A stretch of DNA of 64,000 nucleotides, from NCBI RefSeq assembly GCF_014237835.1, contig NZ_JACJVI010000013.1, positions 62,001 to 126,000 of the forward strand, given 5' to 3'. The notes beneath the pieces are model-generated. The model made no database searches. It saw only the letters and a list, made by a program, of their open reading frames with translations, and was not told the origin of the DNA. Within the stretch, counting starts at the first letter, position 1. Each line of letters opens with the position of its first letter. Origin of the DNA: Rhizobium sp. AQ_MP. Lineage in GTDB: Bacteria > Pseudomonadota > Alphaproteobacteria > Rhizobiales > Rhizobiaceae. Shown here in pieces: positions 36,325-45,207 of this stretch. Both the position numbers and the translations under genes were made by a program.

Positions 36325-37860
36325 TCACGCATTGCCGGTTGCGGCGCGCACGAGCGTTTCGGCGTTAAGGCCTTCGCGCTCGAAGATGCCGGCTTGCAGG
36401 CCCTCGCGCATGACCATCACACGGTCCGACATGCCGAGGATTTCGGGCAGTTCCGACGAGATCATGATGATCGAGAGGCCTTCGGAGGCAAGCTCGGAGA
36501 TGAAGCCGTGGACGGCGGCCTTGGAGCCGATGTCGATGCCCTTGGTCGGTTCATCGAGGATGATGACCTTGGGCGAGGTGGCGAGCCACTTGCCGATCAC
36601 GACCTTCTGCTGATTGCCGCCGGACAGCGTGCCAACCGGAACCGAGAGAGCGGCTGCTCGCAGATCCAGCCGCTCGGCGAAGCGGCGCGCAAGCTTCAAT
36701 TCATTCGCCGCCTTCAAGAAGCCAGAGACGGAGGTCCGGATCAGCGAGGGCAGGGACATGTTCTGGTAGATCGGCAATTCGAGCGCCAGACCATGGCGGC
36801 CGCGTTCCTCCGGCACGTAGACGATGCCAGCGGTGATCGCATCGGAGGTGTTGCGAATGGTGATCTCGCGACCTTCAAGTTCCAGCCTGCCGGACTTCGG
36901 ACGGGTGATGCCGAAAATCGACTGGCAGAGTTCAGAGCGGCCAGCACCGATCAGGCCGTAGACGCCGAGAATTTCGCCCTTGCGCAGGGTGAAGCTGATG
37001 TCGCGGAATTCGGTATCGTGGCTGTAGCCCACAACACTCAGGATCGGTGCGCCGATCACGGCCTCCGTTTTCGGGAAGACGTCGTGCACATCGCGTCCGA
37101 CCATCTGCCGCACGATCTCGTCCTGAGGCGTGTCTTTGAGCACGCCGGAGCCGACCATGCGGCCATCGCGGAAGACCGCGTAATTGTCGGCGATCTCGTA
37201 GAGTTCATCGAACTTGTGGCTGATGAAAAGGATCGCCTTGCCCTGGCGTTTCAGGCCCTCGACGATGCGGAAGAGATCGTCGATCTCCTTGCGCGACAAG
37301 GCGGCCGTCGGTTCATCCATGATGACGATGCGCGCGTCGACCGATAGCGCCCGGGCAATGGCCACCAGATGGCGCTGGGCGATCGAGAAATCCTTGAGTT
37401 TTGTCGTCGGATCGATGTCGCTTTCCAGCGCCTTCATCAACTGCCGGGACCGCTCGTTGATGGTGCGCCAGTCGATGAGGCCGAAGCGGGTTCGCGGTGC
37501 ATGGCCGAGGAAGATGTTCTCGCCAACAGTCAGCTCATCGAAGAGGACCGTCTCCTGGTGAATGGCGGTGACGCCTGCATCGATCGCCTCCTGGGCATTG
37601 GCGAAGCTCCTGGGCTTGCCGTCGATGAGGATCTCGCCCTCGTTCGGGCGATAGATGCCGGTCAGGATCTTGACGAGCGTCGACTTGCCGGCACCGTTCT
37701 CGCCGATCAGCGCGGTCACTTTGCCCGGATAGAGGGCGATGTCGACCTTGTCGAGCGCCTTGACGCCCGGAAAGATCTGGGAAATGCCGCGCATTTCAAG
37801 AATGGGCTCGCCAGCCGGGATCGCGCCCGCCGCGAGCTTGGCAGATTGAACGGTCATCAT
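36325..37860 (-). CDS. rhaT: RhaT, rhamnose ABC transporter ATPase with two nucleotide-binding domains
   Basis: 511 residues, the RbsA/MglA size. The first domain has Walker A GENGAGKST and the signature-containing region DFSIAQRHLVAIARAL, with DEPTAALS after it. The second domain has the degenerate Walker A GLIGAGRSELCQ usual in this family, signature LSGGNQQKV and DEPTKGID. It lies between rhaS and rhaP in the order described for R. leguminosarum. This rhaT is an ABC subunit, unrelated to the E. coli rhamnose symporter of the same name. Confidence 0.92.
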   Translation of the reverse strand: MMTVQSAKLAAGAIPAGEPILEMRGISQIFPGVKALDKVDIALYPGKVTALIGENGAGKSTLVKILTGIYRPNEGEILIDGKPRSFANAQEAIDAGVTAIHQETVLFDELTVGENIFLGHAPRTRFGLIDWRTINERSRQLMKALESDIDPTTKLKDFSIAQRHLVAIARALSVDARIVIMDEPTAALSRKEIDDLFRIVEGLKRQGKAILFISHKFDELYEIADNYAVFRDGRMVGSGVLKDTPQDEIVRQMVGRDVHDVFPKTEAVIGAPILSVVGYSHDTEFRDISFTLRKGEILGVYGLIGAGRSELCQSIFGITRPKSGRLELEGREITIRNTSDAITAGIVYVPEERGRHGLALELPIYQNMSLPSLIRTSVSGFLKAANELKLARRFAERLDLRAAALSVPVGTLSGGNQQKVVIGKWLATSPKVIILDEPTKGIDIGSKAAVHGFISELASEGLSIIMISSELPEILGMSDRVMVMREGLQAGIFEREGLNAETLVRAATGNA

Positions 37861-37885
37861 TTTACTTACCGACTGAAGGAGAATG

Positions 37886-37907
37886 CCCGGCGGCTGGAGC
37901 CGCCGGG
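37886..37907 (-). other. Intercistronic hairpin rhaS-rhaT
   Basis: CCCGGCGGC, loop of four, GCCGCCGGG: a perfect nine-base stem 15 bases after the rhaS stop. No T-run in the direction of transcription. Confidence 0.65.
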
Positions 37908-37922
37908 TTTGGTCCGCCGAGA

Positions 37923-38918
37923 TCAGAAGATCTTGGAGAATTCCTCGATGTTCGAGGCGTCGTAGACGAAGGGATCGGCCATGGCGGCTTCGCCACCGTC
38001 ACCAACCTTGATCTTGCCCATGCGGCCGGCTTCGATTTCCGAACCCGGTGCTGCATCGGTTTCGCCCTTGGCGAGACGATAGGCGATCTGGGTTGCGGAA
38101 TAGCCGAGGTCGATCGGGTTCCAGATGGCGAATTCCTTCGTGGCACCCGACTGGATGGCGCCCGCCATTTCGGAGGGAAGGCCGAGGCCGGTGACGTAGA
38201 CGTCGCCGATCTTGCCGGCATCCTTGACGGCTTGCGAGGCTGCGAGAACGCCAACCGTCGTCGGAGCGACGATGACCTTGACGTTGGTCTGAGAGGTCAG
38301 AAGGCCGTTGGCTTCGCGGTAGCTCTTGTCGGCGAGGTCGTCACCATAGACGGTGGTTACGAGATTCAGGCCGGGAAAGTCCTTCAGCTGCGCCTTCATT
38401 TCCTCGATCCAGATGTTCTGGTTGGTCGAGGTGGTGGTGGCGGAAAGGATCGCGAAATCACCCTTGCCGTCGGGCAAATGGTTGGCGGCGAGCTGCAGGC
38501 ACATCTTGCCGATTAGCGCGTTGGACGACGGGTTGAGGTGCATGATGCGGCCTTCAGGCGCTACGCCCGAATCCCAGGAGATGACCTTGATGCCGCGGTC
38601 CATGGCCTTTTTCAGAGCCGGGACCACTGCGTCCGGATCGTTTGCCGAGATAGCGATGGCGTCAACGCCCTGAGCGATCAGCGAGTTGATGACTTCGATC
38701 TGCCCCTCTGCGGTTGTCGAGGTCGGGCCGGTATAGATGACTTCAACGCCACCGATTTCCTTGGCTGCTTCCTGTGCGCCCTTGTTGGCGGCTTCGAAGA
38801 AGCCGATGCCGAGCGACTTGACCACAAGTGCGATCTTCATGTCAGCTGCCTGTGCGGCAGAGCCCATTGTAGCGAGTGCAATGGCGGCACTGGCCAGCAA
38901 GATTTTCGTCAGTTTCAT
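37923..38918 (-). CDS. rhaS: RhaS, rhamnose-binding periplasmic protein
   Basis: 331 residues with a Sec signal (MKLTKILLASAAIALATMGS then AAQA, cleaved before ADMKIAL). The mature part is a ribose-binding-type protein: VVKSLGIGFFEAANKGAQEA, INSLIAQGVDAIAISANDPD, and VKVIVAPTTVGVLAAS. In Rhizobium leguminosarum RhaS is the rhamnose receptor for RhaTPQ. It follows rhaR by 50 bases and has AGGAGG in front of the ATG. Confidence 0.92.
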   Translation of the reverse strand: MKLTKILLASAAIALATMGSAAQAADMKIALVVKSLGIGFFEAANKGAQEAAKEIGGVEVIYTGPTSTTAEGQIEVINSLIAQGVDAIAISANDPDAVVPALKKAMDRGIKVISWDSGVAPEGRIMHLNPSSNALIGKMCLQLAANHLPDGKGDFAILSATTTSTNQNIWIEEMKAQLKDFPGLNLVTTVYGDDLADKSYREANGLLTSQTNVKVIVAPTTVGVLAASQAVKDAGKIGDVYVTGLGLPSEMAGAIQSGATKEFAIWNPIDLGYSATQIAYRLAKGETDAAPGSEIEAGRMGKIKVGDGGEAAMADPFVYDASNIEEFSKIF

Positions 38919-38968
38919 GTTTTCCTCCCAGGTTGATGAACTGCTTTACTCTCCCTCCCGGCGCCTCC

Positions 38969-39781
38969 TCAGGCGACCGATGAGGTATCCTCCCTTGCCG
39001 CCGAAGCCATGGGCTTCACGGTTATGAGCTTCACGCCGGCGTCGGTGACCATGGCGGCCGCCTCGTCGGAAATTCCGTCATCGGTGATGATCGTCGACAC
39101 CTTGTCGAGCGCGCACAGGATCAGGCTCGAGCGCTTGGCGAACTTGCTGGAGTCGACCATGACAATCAGCTCTTCGGCCTGGCGCGCCAGCTTCTGTTCG
39201 CTCTGGATGACGAGCGCGTCCGATTCCATCACCCCGAGTGCATTGATGCCCTGCGCGCCGATGAAGATGCGGCGGGCGTAGAAATTGCGAATTGCGTCAT
39301 TGTCGAAAGGCGACAGGATCAGGCTCTGGTCGCGATAGATCGCGCCGCCGGGAACCGACACCGTGCACTTCGAATGCTTCACCAGATGCTCGGCGATCGC
39401 GAAGGAATTGGTCATCACCTGTAGGCGGCGGGCCGACATGAAATGCACCATCTGGAAGGTGGTGGTGCCACCATTGATGATGATCGAATCGCCTTCTTCG
39501 CAGAGATCGACGGCTGCGCGCGCAATTGCGCGTTTCTTGTCGATGTTGACCGATTCGGAAACGCGGAACGGGCGAGCGGCGAGATTTCCAAGCTGCGGCG
39601 GGTGCACGGCTTCTGCGCCACCGCGGACGCGCCTCAGCTTTCCCTGCACATGAAGAGACGCGATATCCCGGCGGATCGTGGCTTCTGAAGCCTCGGTCAA
39701 CTCGGCAATATCCTGCACCGTGATCACAGGCTTTTCCTGGATCGCGCTCAGAATAATGCGATGGCGTTCGCGTTCGTGCAT
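38969..39781 (-). CDS. rhaR: RhaR, DeoR-family regulator of rhamnose catabolism
   Basis: 270 residues from the ATG at 39781, which has AGGAGGA upstream; ten extra codons before it are unlikely to be used. The N-terminal helix-turn-helix (VQDIAELTEASEATIRRDIA, then LHVQGKLRRVRGGAE) is the DeoR signature, followed by a DeoR sensor domain (SIIINGGTTTFQMVHFM). It is divergent from rhaD. The 19-base inverted repeat in the shared promoter region is its likely target. The inducer would be a phosphorylated rhamnose intermediate by family precedent. Confidence 0.92.
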   Translation of the reverse strand: MHERERHRIILSAIQEKPVITVQDIAELTEASEATIRRDIASLHVQGKLRRVRGGAEAVHPPQLGNLAARPFRVSESVNIDKKRAIARAAVDLCEEGDSIIINGGTTTFQMVHFMSARRLQVMTNSFAIAEHLVKHSKCTVSVPGGAIYRDQSLILSPFDNDAIRNFYARRIFIGAQGINALGVMESDALVIQSEQKLARQAEELIVMVDSSKFAKRSSLILCALDKVSTIITDDGISDEAAAMVTDAGVKLITVKPMASAAREDTSSVA

Positions 39782-39822
39782 GGGGTCCTCCTGACGGTGA
39801 TTTATTCGCAATGTTTTTACGC

Positions 39823-39895
39823 TGTCAATCAGAAACGATCAAAAAGAATAATACTGCAGCGCACAATGAAAAGAAATGATCGAATCTGATTGACA
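39823..39895. promoter_or_regulatory. rhaR-rhaD divergent control region with a long inverted repeat
   Basis: Left arm TGTCAATCAGAAACGATCA (39823-39841) and right arm TGATCGAATCTGATTGACA (39877-39895) are mirror images at 17 of 19 positions. Each arm's outer end holds a -35 box. The rhaD box is TTGACA at 39890-39895, with a weak GATATC 18 bases on. The rhaR box is TTGACA at 39828-39823 on the minus strand, with ATAAAT 17 bases on. A protein on the arms would block both promoters, so RhaR is the obvious candidate. Confidence 0.7.
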
Positions 39896-39981
39896 ATCGA
39901 GCAAGGGCTGCGCGATATCTGCGAACAAGATTGAGATGAACCGGCATTGCCGGCTCATGAGATAATTGCAGGGAGGATGTC

Positions 39982-42078
39982 ATGACGGGCCAAACCCGCC
40001 TTCTCGAAAATCGTTGGGATGATGCTTATGCCGCTACGCTCGATGAGCCTGGCAAGCTTCTGTATCGGTCCAACCTGCTGGGGGCCGACAAGCGCATCAC
40101 CAATTACGGCGGCGGCAATACCTCCGCCAAAGTGATGGAGATCGATCCGCTGACCGGAGAAAAGGTCAATGTGCTCTGGGTCAAGGGATCTGGCGGTGAT
40201 GTCGGTACGATCAAGCTCGATGGTTTCGCTACGCTCTATCAGGAGAAGCTCGACGCGCTGAAGGGCATCTACAAGGGTGTTCACGACGAGGACCGCATGG
40301 TCGGCTTCCTGCCGCATTGCACCTTCAACCTCAATCCGCGTGCTGCCTCCATCGATACGCCGCTGCATGGTTTCGTGCCTTTCACGCATGTTGATCACAT
40401 GCATCCGGACGCGATCATTGCAATCGCGGCCTCGAAGAATTCGAAGGAATTGACTGAGAAGATCTTCGGCTCGGAAATCGGCTGGTTGCCCTGGCGTCGT
40501 CCCGGCTTCCAGCTCGGCCTTGACCTCGAAGCCTTCGTAAAGGCCAACCCGACAGCCAAGGGTGTGGTTCTCGAAAGCCACGGCCTGTTCACCTGGGCGG
40601 ATGATGCCAAGGATTGCTACCTGCTGACGCTCGAGATCATCAACAAGGCGATCGCGTGGTTTGCGACGGAGACAGAAGGCAAGACGATCTTCGGCGGTGC
40701 CGTCGCAAAGAGCCTGCCGGCAGACGAGCGCCGTGCGATTGCCGCGCGCCTGATGCCCGAAATCCGCGGTCGCATCGGCAAGGCAGAGCGCAAGCTCGGT
40801 CATTTCGACGACCAGGATGCCGTGCTCGAATTCGTCAATTCGAAGAACCTGCAGCCGCTGGGCAGCCTCGGTACGTCCTGCCCCGACCATTTCCTGCGCA
40901 CCAAGATCCGACCGCTGATCGTCGATTTCGATCCGGCAAAGCCGGATGTCGATGCGGTTCTTTCCGGCCTCGACAAGGCGCTCGAAGCCTACCGCGCCGA
41001 CTACACCCGCTACTACGAGACCTGCAAACACGACAATTCGCCTGCGATCCGCGATCCGAACCCGGTGATCTTCCTGGTTCCCGGCGTTGGCATGCTGTCC
41101 TTTGCCAAGGACAAGGCAACCGCCCGAATTGCCGGTGAGTTCTATGTGAACGCGATCAACGTGATGCGCGGCGCCTCGACGGTCTCCGAATATCAGGGGC
41201 TGCCGGAGCAGGAAGCCTTCGACATCGAATACTGGCTGCTCGAAGAGGCAAAGCTGCAGCGCATGCCGAAGCCGAAGAGCCTGGCTGGTCGCGTCGCCTT
41301 TGTCACCGGTGGCGCCGGCGGCATTGGCCGGGCGACCGCTGACCGGCTGATGGCGGAAGGTGCCTGCGTGGTACTGGCCGATATTGACGCGGCGGCATTG
41401 GAGCAGACGGTCGCCGACTTCTCGAAGAGACATGGCGCGGACGTGGTCCGCTCCGTTCAGCTCGACGTGACGCGCGAGGATGCGGTAATCCGCTCCTTTG
41501 CCGAAGCCTGCGTGGAATTCGGTGGCGTCGACATCCTCGTGTCGAATGCCGGGATTGCCTCGTCTGCACCGGTCGAAGACACGACGCTTGCGATGTGGGA
41601 CAAGAATATCAGCATCCTGGCCACCGGCTACTTCCTCGTCTCGCGCGAGGCCTTCCGGCTGTTCCGGCGTCAAAAGCTTGGCGGTAACGTCGTCTTCGTT
41701 GCCTCGAAGAACGGCCTTGCCTCTTCGCCGAACGCGTCAGCCTATTGCACGGCGAAAGCTGCCGAGATCCATCTCGCCCGCTGCCTGGCGCTGGAAGGGG
41801 CGGAAGCTGGCATCAGAGTGAATACCGTCAATCCGGATGCAGTGCTGCGTGGGTCGAAGATCTGGAACGGCGAGTGGCGCGAGCAGCGTGCGGCCTCCTC
41901 GAAGATCGAAGTGACCGATCTTGAGGAGCATTATCGCAACCGCTCGATGCTGAAGCTGAATGTTTTCCCGGAGGATATTGCCGAAGCCATCTACTTCCTG
42001 GCGTCCGATCTTTCGGCCAAGTCGACCGGCAACATCATCAATGTCGATGCCGGAAACGCACAAAGTTTCACCCGCTGA
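39982..42078 (+). CDS. rhaD: RhaD, bifunctional rhamnulose-1-phosphate aldolase / short-chain dehydrogenase
   Basis: 698 residues. Residues 1 to about 420 are a class II aldolase domain (NYGGGNTSAKVMEIDPLTGE, FTHVDHMHPDAIIAIAAS with metal-binding histidines, VVLESHGLFTWADDA). Residues 432-698 are a short-chain dehydrogenase with the Rossmann motif TGGAGGIG at 442-449 and catalytic Y588-x3-K592. The aldolase yields dihydroxyacetone phosphate and L-lactaldehyde; the dehydrogenase part is expected to oxidise the lactaldehyde. GGGAGGATGTC precedes the ATG. First gene of rhaDI. Confidence 0.92.
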   Translation: MTGQTRLLENRWDDAYAATLDEPGKLLYRSNLLGADKRITNYGGGNTSAKVMEIDPLTGEKVNVLWVKGSGGDVGTIKLDGFATLYQEKLDALKGIYKGVHDEDRMVGFLPHCTFNLNPRAASIDTPLHGFVPFTHVDHMHPDAIIAIAASKNSKELTEKIFGSEIGWLPWRRPGFQLGLDLEAFVKANPTAKGVVLESHGLFTWADDAKDCYLLTLEIINKAIAWFATETEGKTIFGGAVAKSLPADERRAIAARLMPEIRGRIGKAERKLGHFDDQDAVLEFVNSKNLQPLGSLGTSCPDHFLRTKIRPLIVDFDPAKPDVDAVLSGLDKALEAYRADYTRYYETCKHDNSPAIRDPNPVIFLVPGVGMLSFAKDKATARIAGEFYVNAINVMRGASTVSEYQGLPEQEAFDIEYWLLEEAKLQRMPKPKSLAGRVAFVTGGAGGIGRATADRLMAEGACVVLADIDAAALEQTVADFSKRHGADVVRSVQLDVTREDAVIRSFAEACVEFGGVDILVSNAGIASSAPVEDTTLAMWDKNISILATGYFLVSREAFRLFRRQKLGGNVVFVASKNGLASSPNASAYCTAKAAEIHLARCLALEGAEAGIRVNTVNPDAVLRGSKIWNGEWREQRAASSKIEVTDLEEHYRNRSMLKLNVFPEDIAEAIYFLASDLSAKSTGNIINVDAGNAQSFTR

Positions 42079-42088
42079 CCTCCCAAGC

Positions 42089-42114
42089 GCCTCGCGGCGG
42101 TTTCGCCGCGAGGC
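42089..42114 (+). other. Intercistronic hairpin rhaD-rhaI
   Basis: GCCTCGCGGCG, loop GTTT, CGCCGCGAGGC: a perfect eleven-base stem starting 10 bases after the rhaD stop, with no following T-run. It probably protects the rhaD message end or tunes rhaI expression. Confidence 0.6.
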
Positions 42115-42246
42115 TGTCAGCCGCTCTCTCGGGCGATTGGATGAAATGGGGTGTGGAGGAGAGGGCGGTTGCGCCTCTCGCATGATGCCCCCTGAAATGC
42201 GACAGATGCGCTGAAGCACGGTTCTTCATGCGCGAAGGAGGATCAA

Positions 42247-43539
42247 ATGACCGAGACCCGGATCGCCGCAGATATCATCGCGGCAGAAAACGAGCGTCGT
42301 CAGAGCGCCCATCAAAGCGACTATGATGCGCTGGGCGCCAGGCTTTCCCGTCAGTCTATCGACATCGAGGCCATAACGGCGAAGGTTGCGGACTTCTTCG
42401 TTGCTGTTCCCTCCTGGGGCGTCGGCACAGGCGGCACGCGCTTTGCCCGCTTTCCCGGTCTCGGAGAGCCGCGGCATATTTTCGACAAGCTGGACGACTG
42501 CGGTGTGATCCAGCAGCTCACTCGCGCGACGCCGACCGTCTCGCTGCATATACCCTGGGATAAGGCCGATCCGAAGGAGCTGAAGGCCAAGGCCGATGTG
42601 CTCGGGCTCGGCTTTGATGCGATGAACTCGAACACCTTCTCGGATGGCGCCGATCAGGCGCATTCCTACAAGTTTGGTTCGCTCAGCCATGTTGACGCAG
42701 CGACCCGCCGTCAGGCGGTCGAGCACAATATCGAATGCATCGAACTCGGCTCCGCACTCGGTTCCAAGGCGCTGACGGTGTGGATAGGCGACGGTTCCAA
42801 CTTCCCCGGGCAGAGCAATTTTACCCGCCAGTTCGAGCGTTATCTCGATGCGATGCGCGAGATCTACAAGGCGCTGCCGGATGACTGGCGGTTGTTCTCC
42901 GAGCACAAGATGTACGAGCCGGCCTTCTATTCGACGGTGGTGCAGGACTGGGGCACCAACTATCTGATCGCCCAGACGCTTGGTGAGAAGGCCTACTGCC
43001 TCGTCGACCTCGGCCACCATGCGCCGAACACCAATATCGAGATGATCGTCGCGCGCCTCATCCAATTCGGCAAGCTCGGTGGCTTCCACTTCAACGACTC
43101 AAAATATGGGGATGACGATCTGGATGCCGGTTCGGTCGAACCCTACCGCCTCTTCCTCGTCTTCAACGAACTTGTCGATGCCGAGCATCGTGGCGTGAAG
43201 GGCTTCCACCCGGCGCATATGATCGACCAGAGCCATAATGTGACGGATCCGATCGAGAGCCTTATTGCAAGCGCCAACGAGATCCGCCGCGCCTATGCGC
43301 AAGCGCTTCTGGTCGATCGTGCCGCGCTCGAAGGTTACCAGTCCGACAATGACGCGCTGATGGCGACGGAAACGCTGAAGCGCGCCTATCGCACCGATGT
43401 CGAGCCGATCCTGGCCGAGGCACGCCGTCTGGCCGGTGGTGCGATCGACCCTGTCGCCACCTATCGTGCCAGCGGCTACCGCGCCAGGGTTGCGGCCGAA
43501 CGTCCCGCGATCAAGGGTGGCTCTGGCGGGATCGTCTGA
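42247..43539 (+). CDS. rhaI: RhaI, L-rhamnose isomerase (rhizobial type)
   Basis: 430 residues. TIM-barrel sugar isomerase with metal-ligand stretches such as FSEHKMYEPAFYSTVVQDWG, YCLVDLGHHAPNTNIEMIVA, GGFHFNDSKYGDDDLDAGSV and the C-terminal HMIDQSHNVTDPIESLI. It converts L-rhamnose to L-rhamnulose, the substrate of RhaK. The ATG follows GCGAAGGAGGATCAA. The gene is 168 bases after rhaD and ends the catabolic unit. Confidence 0.93.
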   Translation: MTETRIAADIIAAENERRQSAHQSDYDALGARLSRQSIDIEAITAKVADFFVAVPSWGVGTGGTRFARFPGLGEPRHIFDKLDDCGVIQQLTRATPTVSLHIPWDKADPKELKAKADVLGLGFDAMNSNTFSDGADQAHSYKFGSLSHVDAATRRQAVEHNIECIELGSALGSKALTVWIGDGSNFPGQSNFTRQFERYLDAMREIYKALPDDWRLFSEHKMYEPAFYSTVVQDWGTNYLIAQTLGEKAYCLVDLGHHAPNTNIEMIVARLIQFGKLGGFHFNDSKYGDDDLDAGSVEPYRLFLVFNELVDAEHRGVKGFHPAHMIDQSHNVTDPIESLIASANEIRRAYAQALLVDRAALEGYQSDNDALMATETLKRAYRTDVEPILAEARRLAGGAIDPVATYRASGYRARVAAERPAIKGGSGGIV

Positions 43540-43742
43540 GGTTGTTGGGCCACCAGGTCTCACAACGCAAGATCCATAAAGCGACAATTGGGCGAGTTAG
43601 AGATGCGACAGTCTCGCCTCTTGAAGCACTGATCACTGCCCTCGTCGGGAGCAAGGATGACGACTACGAGCTTGGTCAAGACCGTGAGCGGTCGGAGTCG
43701 TCACGTCCTTGTTGATTGGCCTGCCCCGACGGGGTGATCCGC

Positions 43743-44030
43743 TTAAAAGGCTAGTGCATGCTTGGCCTGCTGGCCACGGCCGGCGTTGACGCAGCTCCAT
43801 TTTGGCGAGGCCAGACCGCAGCTTCGGGATGCCGGTGGCTTATGGCCCAGCGATGAGTGAGACCTCACGATGTTATGGTGCTGTCTCCAGTTTCGATGAT
43901 GATCTTCGCCTCCTTGGGCGTGATTTCGCCGTTCAGCAGTTCGTCACGGAGCTTCGAATTGAAGCTCTCGCAATATCCATTTTCCCAAGGGCTGCCCGGC
44001 ATGATGTAGGCAGTCCTGGCAGAATCGACG
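43743..44030 (-). mobile_element. IS3-family transposase (orfB) remnant with frameshift
   Basis: The minus strand reads [20 protein letters not shown], then [11 protein letters not shown], the hallmark region around the catalytic Glu of IS3-group transposases. After about 43885 the frame shifts by one and continues [19 protein letters not shown] to a stop at 43743-43745. The catalytic Asp residues and the element ends are lost. It marks the boundary between the rhamnose region and the next transporter operon. The adjoining 43540-43742 holds no gene. Confidence 0.82.
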
Positions 44031-44071
44031 CAAGACTAGCTTGTCACAAAGCTGTCGTCGTTCCTGTGTTA

Positions 44072-44095
44072 TCCGTTGGAAACGTTTCCAACGGA
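44072..44095. promoter_or_regulatory. Perfect 24-base palindromic LacI-type operator
   Basis: TCCGTTGGAAAC followed by its exact mirror GTTTCCAACGGA, centred on CG as LacI-family operators are. It ends eight bases before the ATG of the LacI gene at 44104, so a bound repressor would block transcription or initiation of the whole operon. Confidence 0.8.
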
Positions 44096-44103
44096 ACTAT
44101 TCC

Positions 44104-45207
44104 ATGCCTAAGATTGCCAATACGAGCGTAACAATCAGAGATGTCGCACAGGCGGCCGGATGTGGCATAGCGACAGCCAGTCGCGTGCTCAACAAGTCCG
44201 GCTCTGCGAGTGCTGACGTGCGCGATCGGGTGGAGCGAGCTGCCCGCGATCTCGGTTTCAGCTTTTCTGCACTTGGCCGGGCACTGCAAAGCCGCCGGTC
44301 GATGACAATCGGCTGCCTGGTGCCATCGCTTGCCAATCCGGTCTTTGCCGAGGCCGTTCAGGGCATTCAGTCAGAGATTCTCGGTTCGGGCTACCAGCTT
44401 TTGATCTCTTGCTCCAACTACAATGAAGCCGCTGATGATGCGGCCATTGAGATGCTGTTGTCGAAGGAAACGGATGCGCTTGTCGCAACCATGGTCGCAC
44501 CCGAGCGAAGCCCCGCCATGCAGCTTGCGCGCAAACGTGGCCTTCCCGTCGCACTGATGTTTCACGATCCCATGGAGGGTTTCATCACCTCCTACATCGA
44601 CAATTTCGAGGCCGCCAAAGAGGTGGCGCGGCACTTTGTCGATTTCGGGCACAAGCGCACCGGATTTGTTGCCTTGCGATTTTCGACCTCTGATCGCTCG
44701 CGCAATCGCTACACCGGATTTCACGGCGAATGCATTGCGCGCGGCCTTACCGCACCCGCCCTGATCGAGATCGGCGAAGCCGAAGCCACCAAGCCTGAAT
44801 GCCTGGCCGAGATCCTGGCGCAGCATCCGGATCTGACCGCGATTTTTGCTTCAAATGACTTCCTGGCAATCGCCGTGCAGAAGGCCGCTCGCTTGGCTGG
44901 CTGGCGGGTGCCGCAGGATCTCTCCGTTGTCGGTTTTGATGGCATTGAAGTGGGCCGGCTTCTCGAAGCGCCGCTTGCCACCATAGAGACCTCGCCAGAG
45001 GCCATGGGCCGCCAGGCGGCTCGCGCAATTCTCGACATGTTGCAAGGAAGTGTCGCTGTTCAGCCGCCCGCCTTGCCATTTCATTTCCGGCCCGGTGCCA
45101 CGCTTGCAGCACCGAACCCGGAAAAAGGTGACGACGGTCGGGCTGCCACCCAACCGCCGTCTGCTCTTCCTGATGAACCTCACGCTCAACCAAGGATGAA
45201 CCGATGA
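44104..45207 (+). CDS. LacI-family regulator heading an ABC transporter/phosphodiesterase operon
   Basis: 367 residues from the ATG at 44104. VTIRDVAQAAGCGIATASRV and the hinge ending LGFSFSALGRALQSRR form the DNA-binding head (residues 8-65). The effector domain follows to about 345, and a proline-rich tail of 25 residues ends the protein. Its stop overlaps the binding-protein start (ATGA at 45204-45207), so regulator and transporter are one transcript. The palindrome at 44072-44095 implies autogenous control. No strong ribosome site precedes the ATG. Confidence 0.88.
   Translation: MPKIANTSVTIRDVAQAAGCGIATASRVLNKSGSASADVRDRVERAARDLGFSFSALGRALQSRRSMTIGCLVPSLANPVFAEAVQGIQSEILGSGYQLLISCSNYNEAADDAAIEMLLSKETDALVATMVAPERSPAMQLARKRGLPVALMFHDPMEGFITSYIDNFEAAKEVARHFVDFGHKRTGFVALRFSTSDRSRNRYTGFHGECIARGLTAPALIEIGEAEATKPECLAEILAQHPDLTAIFASNDFLAIAVQKAARLAGWRVPQDLSVVGFDGIEVGRLLEAPLATIETSPEAMGRQAARAILDMLQGSVAVQPPALPFHFRPGATLAAPNPEKGDDGRAATQPPSALPDEPHAQPRMNR

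Noticed and set aside
35302..37347. 681-codon plus-strand open frame opposite rhaP/rhaT
   Set aside because: It mirrors the codon structure of the minus-strand rha genes, is rich in Asp/Arg/His as antisense frames of GC-rich genes are, and has no ribosome site or domain.
39955..41673. 572-codon minus-strand open frame opposite rhaD
   Set aside because: Antisense shadow of a clear aldolase/dehydrogenase gene, without recognisable motifs.
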